Of a stretch of DNA of 32,918 nt, positions 17,329 through 24,522 are shown piece after piece. This DNA is from Planctomycetota bacterium (GTDB taxonomy: Bacteria; Planctomycetota; UBA1135). The DNA lies in contig JAPKEZ010000006.1 in NCBI GenBank assembly GCA_028821845.1, positions 1 through 32,918 of the forward strand, in the 5' to 3' direction. The notes under the pieces were generated by a model, which saw nothing but the letters and a program-made list of their open reading frames with translations, searched no databases and was not told the DNA's origin. How positions within the stretch are numbered: position 1 is the stretch's first letter; each line of letters starts with the position of its first letter. Made by a program: the position numbers and the translations under genes.

Positions 17329-18246
17329 ACACTACCTGCCAGTCTTTCAGAAATAATTGCTGATTATTTAGCCGGTTTGGCCGCTGAAGCCGGTTTGGCA
17401 CGAAATAGCATCGCTGCCTACAAGAGAGATTTGGCCAAATGTGGCCTATTTTTGGCCGAAAAAGGGTGTTCTGACTGGAAAGACATCACAACTGAACTAA
17501 TTGTCGACCTCATTGCCGCCAGTCGCCTCGACGGCCTCGCCCCCTCCTCTCAAGTACGATTAATTTCGACATTACGCGGATTTCTCAAGTGGCATCGTGC
17601 TGAACACGGCTTTTCCGGGCGTGATCCGCTGCGCACAATTGGCAAAATTCATCTCTGGAAGAAGCTGCCTCAAGTGCTTAGCCCTGAAGAGGCCATGTCT
17701 TTATTGAACGCGCCGCAAGCTGACAACTGGATTGGCTTACGTGACCGAGCGCTGCTAGCGCTGCTTTATGGCGGAGGTCTTCGGGTCAGCGAGGCAATAG
17801 ATTTGAAAGTCGGCGACATAAACCTTGATTTGGCAAGCGACAATCGCCCAGGCATAATGCGTGTTTCTGGCAAAGGCAGCAAAGAACGATTAGTGCCTCT
17901 CGGTGGTATTGCTGCTCAACGTGTGAATGAATGGATTGAAGAACGTGGCAAAAGGTTTGTAGCTCCGGAGACGAATTTATTGCTTAGTAAAAACGCACGC
18001 GCCCTCGATCGACACTTCGCTTATCGTGCAGTTAAAAAATACGCGACACAAGTTGATTTAGTTCAAGACATACACCCACATATTTTGCGGCACTCTTGCG
18101 CAACACATTTGTTGTTAGGTGGCGGCGACTTGCGGAGCGTACAAGAGTTCTTAGGACATGCTGATTTGCGCACCACCGAGCACTACACTCACGTAGAGGT
18201 CGGGGAGTTACAAAGTTTGCACAAAATGCATCATCCGCGCGCTTAG
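17317..18246 (+). CDS. xerD: tyrosine recombinase XerD-like
   Basis: Tyrosine recombinase that resolves chromosome dimers at dif. The 309-residue protein has the N-terminal SAM-like core-binding domain (about 8-100) and the catalytic domain with Arg156 (GLRVSEA), Lys186 (GKGSKER), His255 and Arg258 (HPHILRH), His281 (LGHADL) and the nucleophile Tyr290. The C-terminal end LHKMHHPRA resembles XerD, while HPHILRHS resembles XerC; only one recombinase is in the window. It is a housekeeping protein by length and motifs, with no mobile-element features around it. It lacks a Shine-Dalgarno site. Its end overlaps the convergent uvrC by four bases. Confidence 0.92.
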   Translation: MPRQTLPASLSEIIADYLAGLAAEAGLARNSIAAYKRDLAKCGLFLAEKGCSDWKDITTELIVDLIAASRLDGLAPSSQVRLISTLRGFLKWHRAEHGFSGRDPLRTIGKIHLWKKLPQVLSPEEAMSLLNAPQADNWIGLRDRALLALLYGGGLRVSEAIDLKVGDINLDLASDNRPGIMRVSGKGSKERLVPLGGIAAQRVNEWIEERGKRFVAPETNLLLSKNARALDRHFAYRAVKKYATQVDLVQDIHPHILRHSCATHLLLGGGDLRSVQEFLGHADLRTTEHYTHVEVGELQSLHKMHHPRA

Positions 18247-20057
18247 CTACTACCCAATTCACGGCGTAAATAGCTTTGAATGTCTTGCGCTAATTCCGCG
18301 TGAATCCCTTTGAGTGCTGTCAATTCAGCGATTTGCGCATTTACCAATATAGACAAATCTCCGCCGCAGTAGTCAAGTAGCACTTGACGGCGGCGCATTC
18401 CGACTTGTGGTATTTTCTCTAAGACCAACCGTAAGGATTCGCGGCGCCGACGATGATGGCTAATTGCAAAACGGTGGGCTTCATCGCGAATGCGTTCGAA
18501 GAAGTGACGGATATCGGTGCCACGCGGCAACACTACTGGCTGTTCGCGTCCAATCACGAATACCCTTTCTTCAGCTTGAACTCCTATTTTAGAACTGCGA
18601 GCTTTTGCCAAAGACAACAGTGGCAAATCAACTTCGTCTCGTTCTAAAATTTGCTGGCCACTGTCTAATTGTTGCGCCCCGCCATCCAAAATCAACAAAT
18701 CAGGTAAGCCCTCAGTTGCACGACGCGCCAAGACTCGCGAAACCACTTCGCGCATTGCAGCTAAATCATCATTGCCCTTACCATCAGCGACCAAATAATG
18801 GCGATATGAACTTTGCTCTGGCTGCCCGTCAACAAAACGCACCTTCGATGCCACACACTGATTACCTTGCAAATGCGAAACATCTATGCAATCGACTATG
18901 TGCGGTGCCGGTACGTCAAACAGCGAGCTGATGGCCCGTGCGACACTAGAGTAAGACAACTCTCGTTGTTCTCCTTTTAAGGATTGTGCATTACGCTGAG
19001 CCATCTTGACCAGAGCCCGTTTCTGCCCCCGCTGAGGTGTTAGCAATTCGAACTTAGAATTAGTCTTAGAGGCAATAGCATCTTGAATTTGGTTGATGTC
19101 ATTCGGTTCTATATCTATCAAAACTTCAGGGGGCACATCGGCACCGTCAGCATATAGAGCAATTAATAATTTCGACATCGCGTTTTTCAAATCATGAAAC
19201 AATGGCACGAAGCCAGTTGTGGAATGTAGCCAATCTCCATCGCGGTACTGTAAAACGGCATACGCGCCACGCACATCTAAAGCCACCACATCAAAATCTT
19301 TCCCAGAGACAAGGCGCACATTTTGTTTTTGCTGTAATGACTCTAGGGCTCTAATGTTGTCGCGGCAGCGCAAGGCATTTTCATATGCCATTGCCTGCGA
19401 GTGCAGCGCCATCGACTCCTTCTCACGCACAAGCAGCGGCGCGACATTACCGTTTAATATCTCACGCGCGTTGTCTAATGCCTGCGAGTATTGTTCCGAG
19501 TCACACTTTGCTACACATGGGGCAAGGCACAACTTGATACCGAACTTCAAACATGGGCGGCGGCGATTAGCTAAAGTCGAATCGCTACAATCTCGCAGCT
19601 GACACAATTTCTGAACTAGCCGTTTGGCTCGCCTTGCTGTCGAAGCATTGGGATATGGCCCAAAGTGCTCTCCACGGCGCTCTGGCTTGCGAACTAAACT
19701 GAGCCGGGGCCACTGGTGTGATGTGTCTAGACGGATAAACAAAAATGTCTTGTCATCTTTCAGTAACACATTCATCGGTGGATAATGGTTTTTGATTAGT
19801 TGCGATTCAAGGATGATCGCTTCAACCTCATTATCAGTAAGTAAGAACTCGGCGGTTGCTGCGACTTCTAGCAAATCTTCGAGGCGCGAGCGGCCATCAG
19901 CACCATCCCTAGAATAGACCTGTACGCGCTGCTTGATATTCTTAGCCTTGCCGACATACAACACCCGCTCGCTCCTGTCACGAAACACATACACCCCACT
20001 GCTTGAAGGAGCGGCCTTCAGTTGCTCAACAAACTGCGAACGGAAGTCATTCATCAT
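18243..20057 (-). CDS. uvrC: excinuclease ABC subunit C
   Basis: Nuclease of nucleotide excision repair that cuts on both sides of the lesion once recruited by UvrB. The 604-residue protein has an N-terminal GIY-YIG domain (GVY at 21-23, YVGKAKN at 34-40), a cluster of cysteines near 155-185 (RRPCLKFGIKLCLAPC, with a fourth Cys after), a UVR motif around 200-235, an RNase H-like nuclease domain with DCIDVSHLQG and LILDGG, and C-terminal helix-hairpin-helix repeats. Two ATGs in a row (20057 and 20054) lie inside the end of uvrB, an 11- or 8-bp overlap, so the two are translated together. Confidence 0.97.
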   Translation of the reverse strand: MMNDFRSQFVEQLKAAPSSSGVYVFRDRSERVLYVGKAKNIKQRVQVYSRDGADGRSRLEDLLEVAATAEFLLTDNEVEAIILESQLIKNHYPPMNVLLKDDKTFLFIRLDTSHQWPRLSLVRKPERRGEHFGPYPNASTARRAKRLVQKLCQLRDCSDSTLANRRRPCLKFGIKLCLAPCVAKCDSEQYSQALDNAREILNGNVAPLLVREKESMALHSQAMAYENALRCRDNIRALESLQQKQNVRLVSGKDFDVVALDVRGAYAVLQYRDGDWLHSTTGFVPLFHDLKNAMSKLLIALYADGADVPPEVLIDIEPNDINQIQDAIASKTNSKFELLTPQRGQKRALVKMAQRNAQSLKGEQRELSYSSVARAISSLFDVPAPHIVDCIDVSHLQGNQCVASKVRFVDGQPEQSSYRHYLVADGKGNDDLAAMREVVSRVLARRATEGLPDLLILDGGAQQLDSGQQILERDEVDLPLLSLAKARSSKIGVQAEERVFVIGREQPVVLPRGTDIRHFFERIRDEAHRFAISHHRRRRESLRLVLEKIPQVGMRRRQVLLDYCGGDLSILVNAQIAELTALKGIHAELAQDIQSYLRRELGSS

Positions 20058-22029
20058 GAGACAAACGCTGTGTTTCTAGTCGTTGTAACTTGTCTCGCAA
20101 CTCAATCGCTAATTCAAATTTCAAATCGGCTGCGGCGGATTGCATTTGCTCACGCAATTCATCGCTTTGTTGCTGCCAATCTATATCCTGATAATCTACC
20201 TGCTGTTCAGCGCTCTCGCGCAGTAAAATTCCTGACAGCGAATCAATTACCGGCTTCGAAATGGTGCGCGGGGCAATACCATTCACGACGTTGAAGGAAT
20301 GCTGAATATCACGCCGTCGCTTTGATTCGTCGATTGCTGATTGCATAGACTTGGTGACTTTATCGCCAAACATAATCACCCTTCCATCGACGTTACGCGC
20401 AGCACGTCCGCAAGTTTGAACCAGCGAGGTCGTTGAGCGCAAAAAGCCTTCGCGATCGGCATCGAGTATTAGAACCAGCGAAACTTCAGGAATATCCAGC
20501 CCCTCTCGCAACAAGTTGATTCCCACTAAAACGTCAATTACACCCAATCGCAAATCGCGCAACAACTCTGAGCGTTGCATGGTGTCGATATCAGCATGCA
20601 TATAGCTCGCCTTAACTTTGTTCTCTTGCAAGAACTCGGTCAGGTCTTCGGACGACCTCTTGGTAAGTGTTGTCACTAACACTCGTTGTTGGCGTTCGAC
20701 ACACTGCAGGACCTCCGCCAGACACTCTTCAACTTGATGCTTGGCGCTTCTCACTTCAATTATCGGTTCCAGCAAACCTGTCGGGCGCACAATTTGCTCA
20801 ACGTAATCGTCGCTGACCAAAGCTCTTTCGCGGTGCGACGGAGTAGCCGAGACGTAAAGCACCCGCGACATCATACCTTCGAATTCTGGCTCAGCCAGCG
20901 GGCGATTATTTAGTGCTGACGGCAAGCGGAAACCATGCTCTATCAGCGACTCTTTACGCGCGGCATCGCCACGCACCATGCTATAAACTTGAGGCAAGGT
21001 GACATGCGACTCATCAATTACAGTCAAGAAATTAGATGGGAAGTAATTCAACAATGTGAACGGTGGCTGGCCATCGGCACGCTGCTCGAACAAACTGGAA
21101 TAGTTTTCTATGCCAACGCAGTAGCCAAGTTCTTCAAGATCTTCAATATCTGATAACACGCGGCGCTCAAGACGACTGGCTTCTAGATTTTTTCCTAGCC
21201 TATTCAACTCGGCAACTCGCGCACTGCATTCGGCTCGCATTGAGACCAAAGCCTGCGGAATTTTGTCTTCGGGCTGTACGTAATGCCCCACTGGATAAAC
21301 CGCGACCTTGTGCGGAGTCTCTAATATTTCTCCGGTTAAGGAGTCGACATACATCAACTCAGAAATCTTGTCGTTTTCAAGCGCAACACGCAAGAAACGT
21401 GACTCCTCATGTATGGGCCACACTTCAATAGCATTACCACGGACACGAAAAGTACCTGCGCCGAAACCGACTTCGTTGCGACTATGTTGAGTGCGAACTA
21501 ATTCTCGCAAAAGTTGCTGGCGTAAGCAATCGCTACCAACCACTAAGCGCAACGCGAGATTTTGATAAGTCTCGGGATCGCCTAATCCGTAGATACATGA
21601 TACCGAAGAAACCACAATCACATCTCGACGTGTGAGCAATGAAGCCGTTGTCGAATTCCGCAATCTTTCAATTCGCTCGTTAATGCGTGCATCCTTTTCT
21701 ATGTATGTATCTGAGCTAGGAATGTATGCCTCTGGCTGATAATAATCATAGTATGAAACAAAATACTCGACAGCGTTATCGGGAAACAATTCGCGCAGTT
21801 CTTGATATAACTGCGAAGCTAAAGTCTTATTGTGAGCAAGCACTAATGTTGGTACTTGCAAATTTTGAATCAGATTGGCCACTGTGAAAGTTTTTCCCGA
21901 TCCGGTTACGCCGAGCAAAGTTTGGCGAGCATTTTTCGCAGTGAATCTTGAGACCAAGGCTTCAATCGCCGCTGGTTGATCACCAGCAGGTAAAAACGGA
22001 CTAGCTAAATTGAAATTATTGGTAACCAC
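20047..22029 (-). CDS. uvrB: excinuclease ABC subunit B
   Basis: DNA damage-verifying helicase-like ATPase of nucleotide excision repair. The 660-residue protein has Walker A GVTGSGKT at 40-47, the beta-hairpin region YYDYYQPEAYIP, VTLPQVYSMVRGD, YVSATP, the GLDIPEVSLVLILDADREGFLRS helicase motifs, and a C-terminal UVR motif (about 620-655) that binds UvrC. The start is GTG, with AAAGGT directly before it. The gene is preceded by a perfect TATAAT box and a palindrome placed over the predicted transcription start. uvrC follows with an overlap. uvrA is not in the window. Confidence 0.97.
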   Translation of the reverse strand: MVTNNFNLASPFLPAGDQPAAIEALVSRFTAKNARQTLLGVTGSGKTFTVANLIQNLQVPTLVLAHNKTLASQLYQELRELFPDNAVEYFVSYYDYYQPEAYIPSSDTYIEKDARINERIERLRNSTTASLLTRRDVIVVSSVSCIYGLGDPETYQNLALRLVVGSDCLRQQLLRELVRTQHSRNEVGFGAGTFRVRGNAIEVWPIHEESRFLRVALENDKISELMYVDSLTGEILETPHKVAVYPVGHYVQPEDKIPQALVSMRAECSARVAELNRLGKNLEASRLERRVLSDIEDLEELGYCVGIENYSSLFEQRADGQPPFTLLNYFPSNFLTVIDESHVTLPQVYSMVRGDAARKESLIEHGFRLPSALNNRPLAEPEFEGMMSRVLYVSATPSHRERALVSDDYVEQIVRPTGLLEPIIEVRSAKHQVEECLAEVLQCVERQQRVLVTTLTKRSSEDLTEFLQENKVKASYMHADIDTMQRSELLRDLRLGVIDVLVGINLLREGLDIPEVSLVLILDADREGFLRSTTSLVQTCGRAARNVDGRVIMFGDKVTKSMQSAIDESKRRRDIQHSFNVVNGIAPRTISKPVIDSLSGILLRESAEQQVDYQDIDWQQQSDELREQMQSAAADLKFELAIELRDKLQRLETQRLSHDE

Positions 22030-22061
22030 ACCTTTTCTCTATAATATTTTATTATGCTTGA

Positions 22062-22073
22062 GCTGTTAACAGC
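22062..22073. promoter_or_regulatory. palindrome over the uvrBC start site, possible operator
   Basis: GCTGTTAACAGC is a perfect 12-bp palindrome that begins 3 bp after the -10 box and covers the predicted first transcribed base. This is where a repressor such as LexA would block initiation. It does not match the classical CTGT-N8-ACAG or GAAC-N4-GTTC LexA sites, so the regulator is unknown. Confidence 0.4.
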
Positions 22074-22082
22074 ACCATTATA
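22070..22082 (-). promoter_or_regulatory. uvrBC promoter -10 and predicted start
   Basis: TATAAT on the minus strand (22082-22077) is a perfect -10 box, giving a start near 22070 and a leader of about 41 nt to the uvrB GTG. The -35 is poor: ATGACC ends 15 bp upstream. Confidence 0.55.
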
Positions 22083-22208
22083 CTTTAATACACTATCGGT
22101 CATTGCGACGTCGTGACGCAGTGCGTTGGCCACGGACACGGTCTAACGGTCTCAACAATCTGATAGCAGATCAAAGGATCGGTTGCTGCTAAACTAGCGG
22201 CAGCACAA
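22083..22208. other. intergenic region with several small inverted repeats, no gene recognised
   Basis: Between the uvrBC promoter and the NIL-domain gene there is no credible reading frame. The stretch holds a 7-bp stem with one wobble pair (22101-22123), ATCTG/CAGAT (22158-22171), TGCTGC/GCAGCA (22184-22205) and the tandem ACGGTCT-A-ACGGTCT (22138-22152). It could be regulatory DNA or a small RNA; nothing decides this. Confidence 0.4.
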
Positions 22209-22230
22209 AGAGCAGGGTTAAGCCAGCTCT
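22209..22230 (-). terminator. possible terminator after the NIL-domain gene
   Basis: AGAGC and GCTCT (22209-22213 and 22226-22230) with an inner GG/CC pairing form a hairpin at the stop codon of the NIL-domain gene. On the minus strand it is followed by only a short T-containing run (TTTGTG), so it is weak. Confidence 0.3.
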
Positions 22231-22460
22231 TAGTCGTTATCTTCTAAGAATTCAATCAGCACACCCTCTTCGACAAGGTACTGCACAGCTTCTTCAACTT
22301 TATCGTCGTCTCCTTCTAGTTCAAGAGACAAGATAGCGATAGTGTCTGTTACGCTTGCGCCACGAATATTTGGTACCACTTGAAAGCGCTTAACAAGAGT
22401 GAATAACAACGGTTGTTTAATCAACCGTTCCGGGAAAGTACACATTAAGCGGCGTTGCAT
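22230..22460 (-). CDS. small NIL-domain protein
   Basis: A 76-residue protein that looks like a free-standing NIL domain, the small ferredoxin-like fold found at the C-terminus of MetN methionine-transport ATPases and in some iron-sulfur proteins. Support: an N-terminal strand (MCTFPERLIKQPLLFTLVKRF), the VVPNIRGASVTDT turn, the SLELEGDDDKVEEAVQYL strand-helix and the EEGVLIEFL end. It could be a ligand-sensing or sulfur-metabolism accessory protein; the domain alone does not say. It lies 8 bp after a membrane-protein gene, so the pair is likely one operon. Confidence 0.65.
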   Translation of the reverse strand: MQRRLMCTFPERLIKQPLLFTLVKRFQVVPNIRGASVTDTIAILSLELEGDDDKVEEAVQYLVEEGVLIEFLEDND

Positions 22461-22468
22461 TATTATTT

Positions 22469-22951
22469 TTAGGTTTCTTCGATATTTGAAGTAGTCCTAA
22501 TTATAGCCACGAGGCGGTCATAGGCGAACAACAAAATTGCAGATGCCACACATGCGGCTAACGGCTGCCAAAGCTCACTATTTGGCAAGGCGTGTTGCGA
22601 GCCAAATTTATCGTAGAGTTCGCCTTTATAAGCAGGGTCCCATTGGTCATTAGACAACAACTGCCCTGGCCAATACACCCATGCGGACGGCATCCATAGC
22701 GGAAGCGTACAAAGAGCTGTGTAGCAAACAATTGCGCGGCTGCTGCTTGAAGATGACAAAGCAAATGACTTCCGATGATTAAGGCTGATTGCGGCGATAA
22801 ATCCGGCGATGCTAAATGGCGCGAGCTCGATATTAATCAGAGCAATCAGCGGGATGACTGATAATACTAGCAGCCGCGCACTTTTATTCCCACTGAACCA
22901 AATTAAAGGAGCAATAAACAAGAAAAGCAGATGGAAAAACGTTGGATTCAT
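22469..22951 (-). CDS. unknown integral membrane protein
   Basis: A 160-residue protein I do not recognise. It is mostly hydrophobic, with probable membrane segments near 3-20, 25-58 (two close helices), 71-91 and 127-151. A Ser-rich stretch (SSSSSSR, about 66-72) follows the first three, and a polar loop with Trp, Asp and Tyr (about 93-125) probably faces outside. GGAAG lies 9 nt before the ATG, a weak Shine-Dalgarno site. It begins 42 bp from the divergent tRNA-Cys gene and is followed 8 bp later by the NIL-domain gene. It might be a transport or membrane partner of the NIL protein, which is only inference. Confidence 0.6.
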   Translation of the reverse strand: MNPTFFHLLFLFIAPLIWFSGNKSARLLVLSVIPLIALINIELAPFSIAGFIAAISLNHRKSFALSSSSSSRAIVCYTALCTLPLWMPSAWVYWPGQLLSNDQWDPAYKGELYDKFGSQHALPNSELWQPLAACVASAILLFAYDRLVAIIRTTSNIEET

Positions 22952-22974
22952 GATGTATCTTCCACATAATACAA

Positions 22975-22993
22975 TATAATTTGCCCCTGTGAT
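22975..22993 (+). promoter_or_regulatory. tRNA-Cys / tRNA(UAA) / gltA promoter
   Basis: A perfect TATAAT box (22975-22980) would start transcription near 22987, 7 nt before tRNA-Cys. I see no matching -35 at 16-18 bp. AT-rich DNA here could also serve the divergent membrane-protein gene. Confidence 0.5.
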
Positions 22994-23068
22994 GCCGGCA
23001 TGGCCAAGTGGCTAAGGCATTGGATTGCAAATCCAACATCCCCAGTTCGAATCTGGGTGCCGGCTCCA
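22994..23068 (+). tRNA. tRNA-Cys (GCA)
   Basis: A complete cloverleaf: acceptor GCCGGCA with TGCCGGC, anticodon stem TTGGA/TCCAA with loop TTGCAAA and anticodon GCA at 23027-23029, T-loop TTCGAAT, discriminator U73 (a cysteine identity element), and an encoded CCA. It has a perfect TATAAT upstream. Confidence 0.97.
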
Positions 23069-23081
23069 CCCATTTTGGGTG
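23067..23081 (+). other. hairpin at the 3' end of tRNA-Cys
   Basis: CACCCA-TTT-TGGGTG forms a 6-bp stem starting within the encoded CCA. With no U-run behind it, it looks more like a processing or spacer element than a terminator, consistent with the next tRNA being on the same transcript. Confidence 0.35.
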
Positions 23082-23099
23082 TAAATATCACATAATTAA

Positions 23100-23175
23100 G
23101 GGGAGGTAGCCCAATGGCAGAGGCAAAGGACTTAAAATCCTTCCAGTGTGGGTTCGAGTCCCATCCTCCCTACCA
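23100..23175 (+). tRNA. tRNA with anticodon UAA (leucine codon UUA), short variable loop
   Basis: A complete 76-nt cloverleaf: acceptor GGGGAGG with CCTCCCT (first pair G1-U72), U8 and A9, a 3-bp D stem GCC/GGC, anticodon stem AAGGA/TCCTT with loop CTTAAAA and anticodon TAA at 23133-23135, a five-base variable loop (CCAGT), T stem GTGGG/CCCAT, T loop TTCGAGT, A73 and an encoded CCA. The anticodon reads UUA, a leucine codon. Standard bacterial tRNA-Leu has a long variable arm and about 85 nt, so this is a type-I tRNA of uncertain charging. It lies 31 nt after tRNA-Cys and 18 nt before gltA. Confidence 0.85.
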
Positions 23176-23193
23176 CACCAGCGGAACAACAAA

Positions 23194-24501
23194 ATGTCAG
23201 CAGACACCAACAATAATTCAGATGCCCTTAGCGCCATAGATAGTCGCACAGGCAAAGAATATACGCTACCTATCGAGAACGACACTATTCCTGCGACTAA
23301 ATTGCGCGAGATTAAGGTCAACGACGATGATTTTGGCATGCTGTCTTATGACCCCGCTCTCAAGAATACAGTCACATGTAAAAGCTCAATTTGCTTTATT
23401 GATGGCGAAAAAGGAATTTTAGAATATCGCGGTTATCCAATCGAAGAGACTGCGTCCAAAGGGACTTACCTTGAGATATGCTGGCTGCTACTGAATGGCG
23501 AGCTTCCGACTGCCGCTGAACTTGATATGTTCCAAGCCGAGATCAGCGCCGCCACCTATGCGCCGCAAGATATCCAAAATCTTCACGATGTGTTCAACAA
23601 AAACTTGCACCCGATGGCCATGCTCGAATCAGCACTGGCAGCTTTGGGCGGCGAGTTTGATGACATAGATGAAGTACTCAGCGCCGAATCTCGCCACCAG
23701 CAAATCATTAGATTGATTGCTCTTACTCCAGTACTTGCCGCGATGGGTTACCGTCATCGTAATGGCTTAGGCCCGGTAGAAGTAAACACTGATTTGTCAT
23801 ACAGCAGCAACTTCCTGCATATGATGCTTAGCCGCGAAGGCCGCGAACACGAAATCCATCCGGCTCTTGAAAAAGCAATGGATGCCCTGCTTATCCTGCA
23901 TGCTGATCACGAGCAAAACTGTTCGGCAAATGCAGTGCGCGCAGTTGGCTCGTCACACGTCAATCCTTACTCAGCTGTTTCAGCTGGTGCATCTGCACTG
24001 CACGGTCCACTTCATGGTGGAGCTAATCAAGCGGTACTCGAAATGCTTAATCAAATTGACAGCGTCGAAGATGTTCCGGCTTTCTTAGAGTCATGCAAGA
24101 ATGGAGAGCGACGCTTAATGGGCTTCGGTCACCGCGTTTACAAAAACTACGACCCACGAGCTAAAGTTATTAGCGAGTTGGCGGCGAATGTTTTTGACGT
24201 GGTTGGTCACAATCCCAAGCTCGATATTGCCAGCGCATTAGAAAAAGCTGCGGTTGCAGACGATTACTTCTCTAGCCGCAAGTTGTTTCCGAATGTCGAC
24301 TTCTATTCGGGGCTAATTTACTCGGCGATGGGTTTTGACTCGCGCATGTTCACAGTGTTCTTCGCAGTTGGCCGAATGGTCGGCTGGCTAGCTCACTGGA
24401 ATGAAATGATGGCTGATAGTTCCACGAAAATCGTGCGTCCGCGCCAGATTTACACTGGCTACGAACGCAGAGATTGGGTCGAGGCTGACGACCGTAAGTA
24501 A
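23194..24501 (+). CDS. gltA: citrate synthase
   Basis: Condenses acetyl-CoA with oxaloacetate in the first step of the TCA cycle. The 435-residue protein carries the catalytic triad His274 (HGPLHGGAN), His313 (GFGHRVYKNYDPRA) and Asp369 (NVDFYSG), matching E. coli His264, His305 and Asp362. The ATG at 23194 is used, because a longer frame begins inside the tRNA. Only 18 nt separate the tRNA CCA end from the ATG, and the gap carries only a weak GCGGAAC site. The message is probably cut at the tRNA 3' end, leaving a very short leader. It ends convergent to pepA with 5 bp between the stops. Confidence 0.97.
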   Translation: MSADTNNNSDALSAIDSRTGKEYTLPIENDTIPATKLREIKVNDDDFGMLSYDPALKNTVTCKSSICFIDGEKGILEYRGYPIEETASKGTYLEICWLLLNGELPTAAELDMFQAEISAATYAPQDIQNLHDVFNKNLHPMAMLESALAALGGEFDDIDEVLSAESRHQQIIRLIALTPVLAAMGYRHRNGLGPVEVNTDLSYSSNFLHMMLSREGREHEIHPALEKAMDALLILHADHEQNCSANAVRAVGSSHVNPYSAVSAGASALHGPLHGGANQAVLEMLNQIDSVEDVPAFLESCKNGERRLMGFGHRVYKNYDPRAKVISELAANVFDVVGHNPKLDIASALEKAAVADDYFSSRKLFPNVDFYSGLIYSAMGFDSRMFTVFFAVGRMVGWLAHWNEMMADSSTKIVRPRQIYTGYERRDWVEADDRK

Positions 24502-24502
24502 T

Positions 24503-24522
24503 AGTATTAATTTCTTAATACT
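24503..24522. terminator. inverted repeat between gltA and pepA, likely bidirectional terminator
   Basis: AGTATTAA-TTTC-TTAATACT is a perfect 8-bp inverted repeat with a 4-nt loop, starting 2 bp after the gltA stop. It includes the last codons and the stop of pepA on the other strand. The stem is AT-rich and no U-run follows, so its strength is uncertain, but its place at a convergent end is what a shared terminator would need. Confidence 0.45.

Noticed and set aside
17317-18246. A tyrosine recombinase as sign of an integrated element
   Set aside because: Its length and motifs fit housekeeping XerD, no att repeats or cargo genes are near, and the tRNA genes are 5 kb away.
23133-23135. The UAA anticodon taken as a suppressor of the stop codon UAA
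   Set aside because: An anticodon 5'-UAA-3' pairs with codon UUA (Leu). An ochre suppressor would need UUA as anticodon, and the 7-nt loop with a 5-bp stem fixes the frame.
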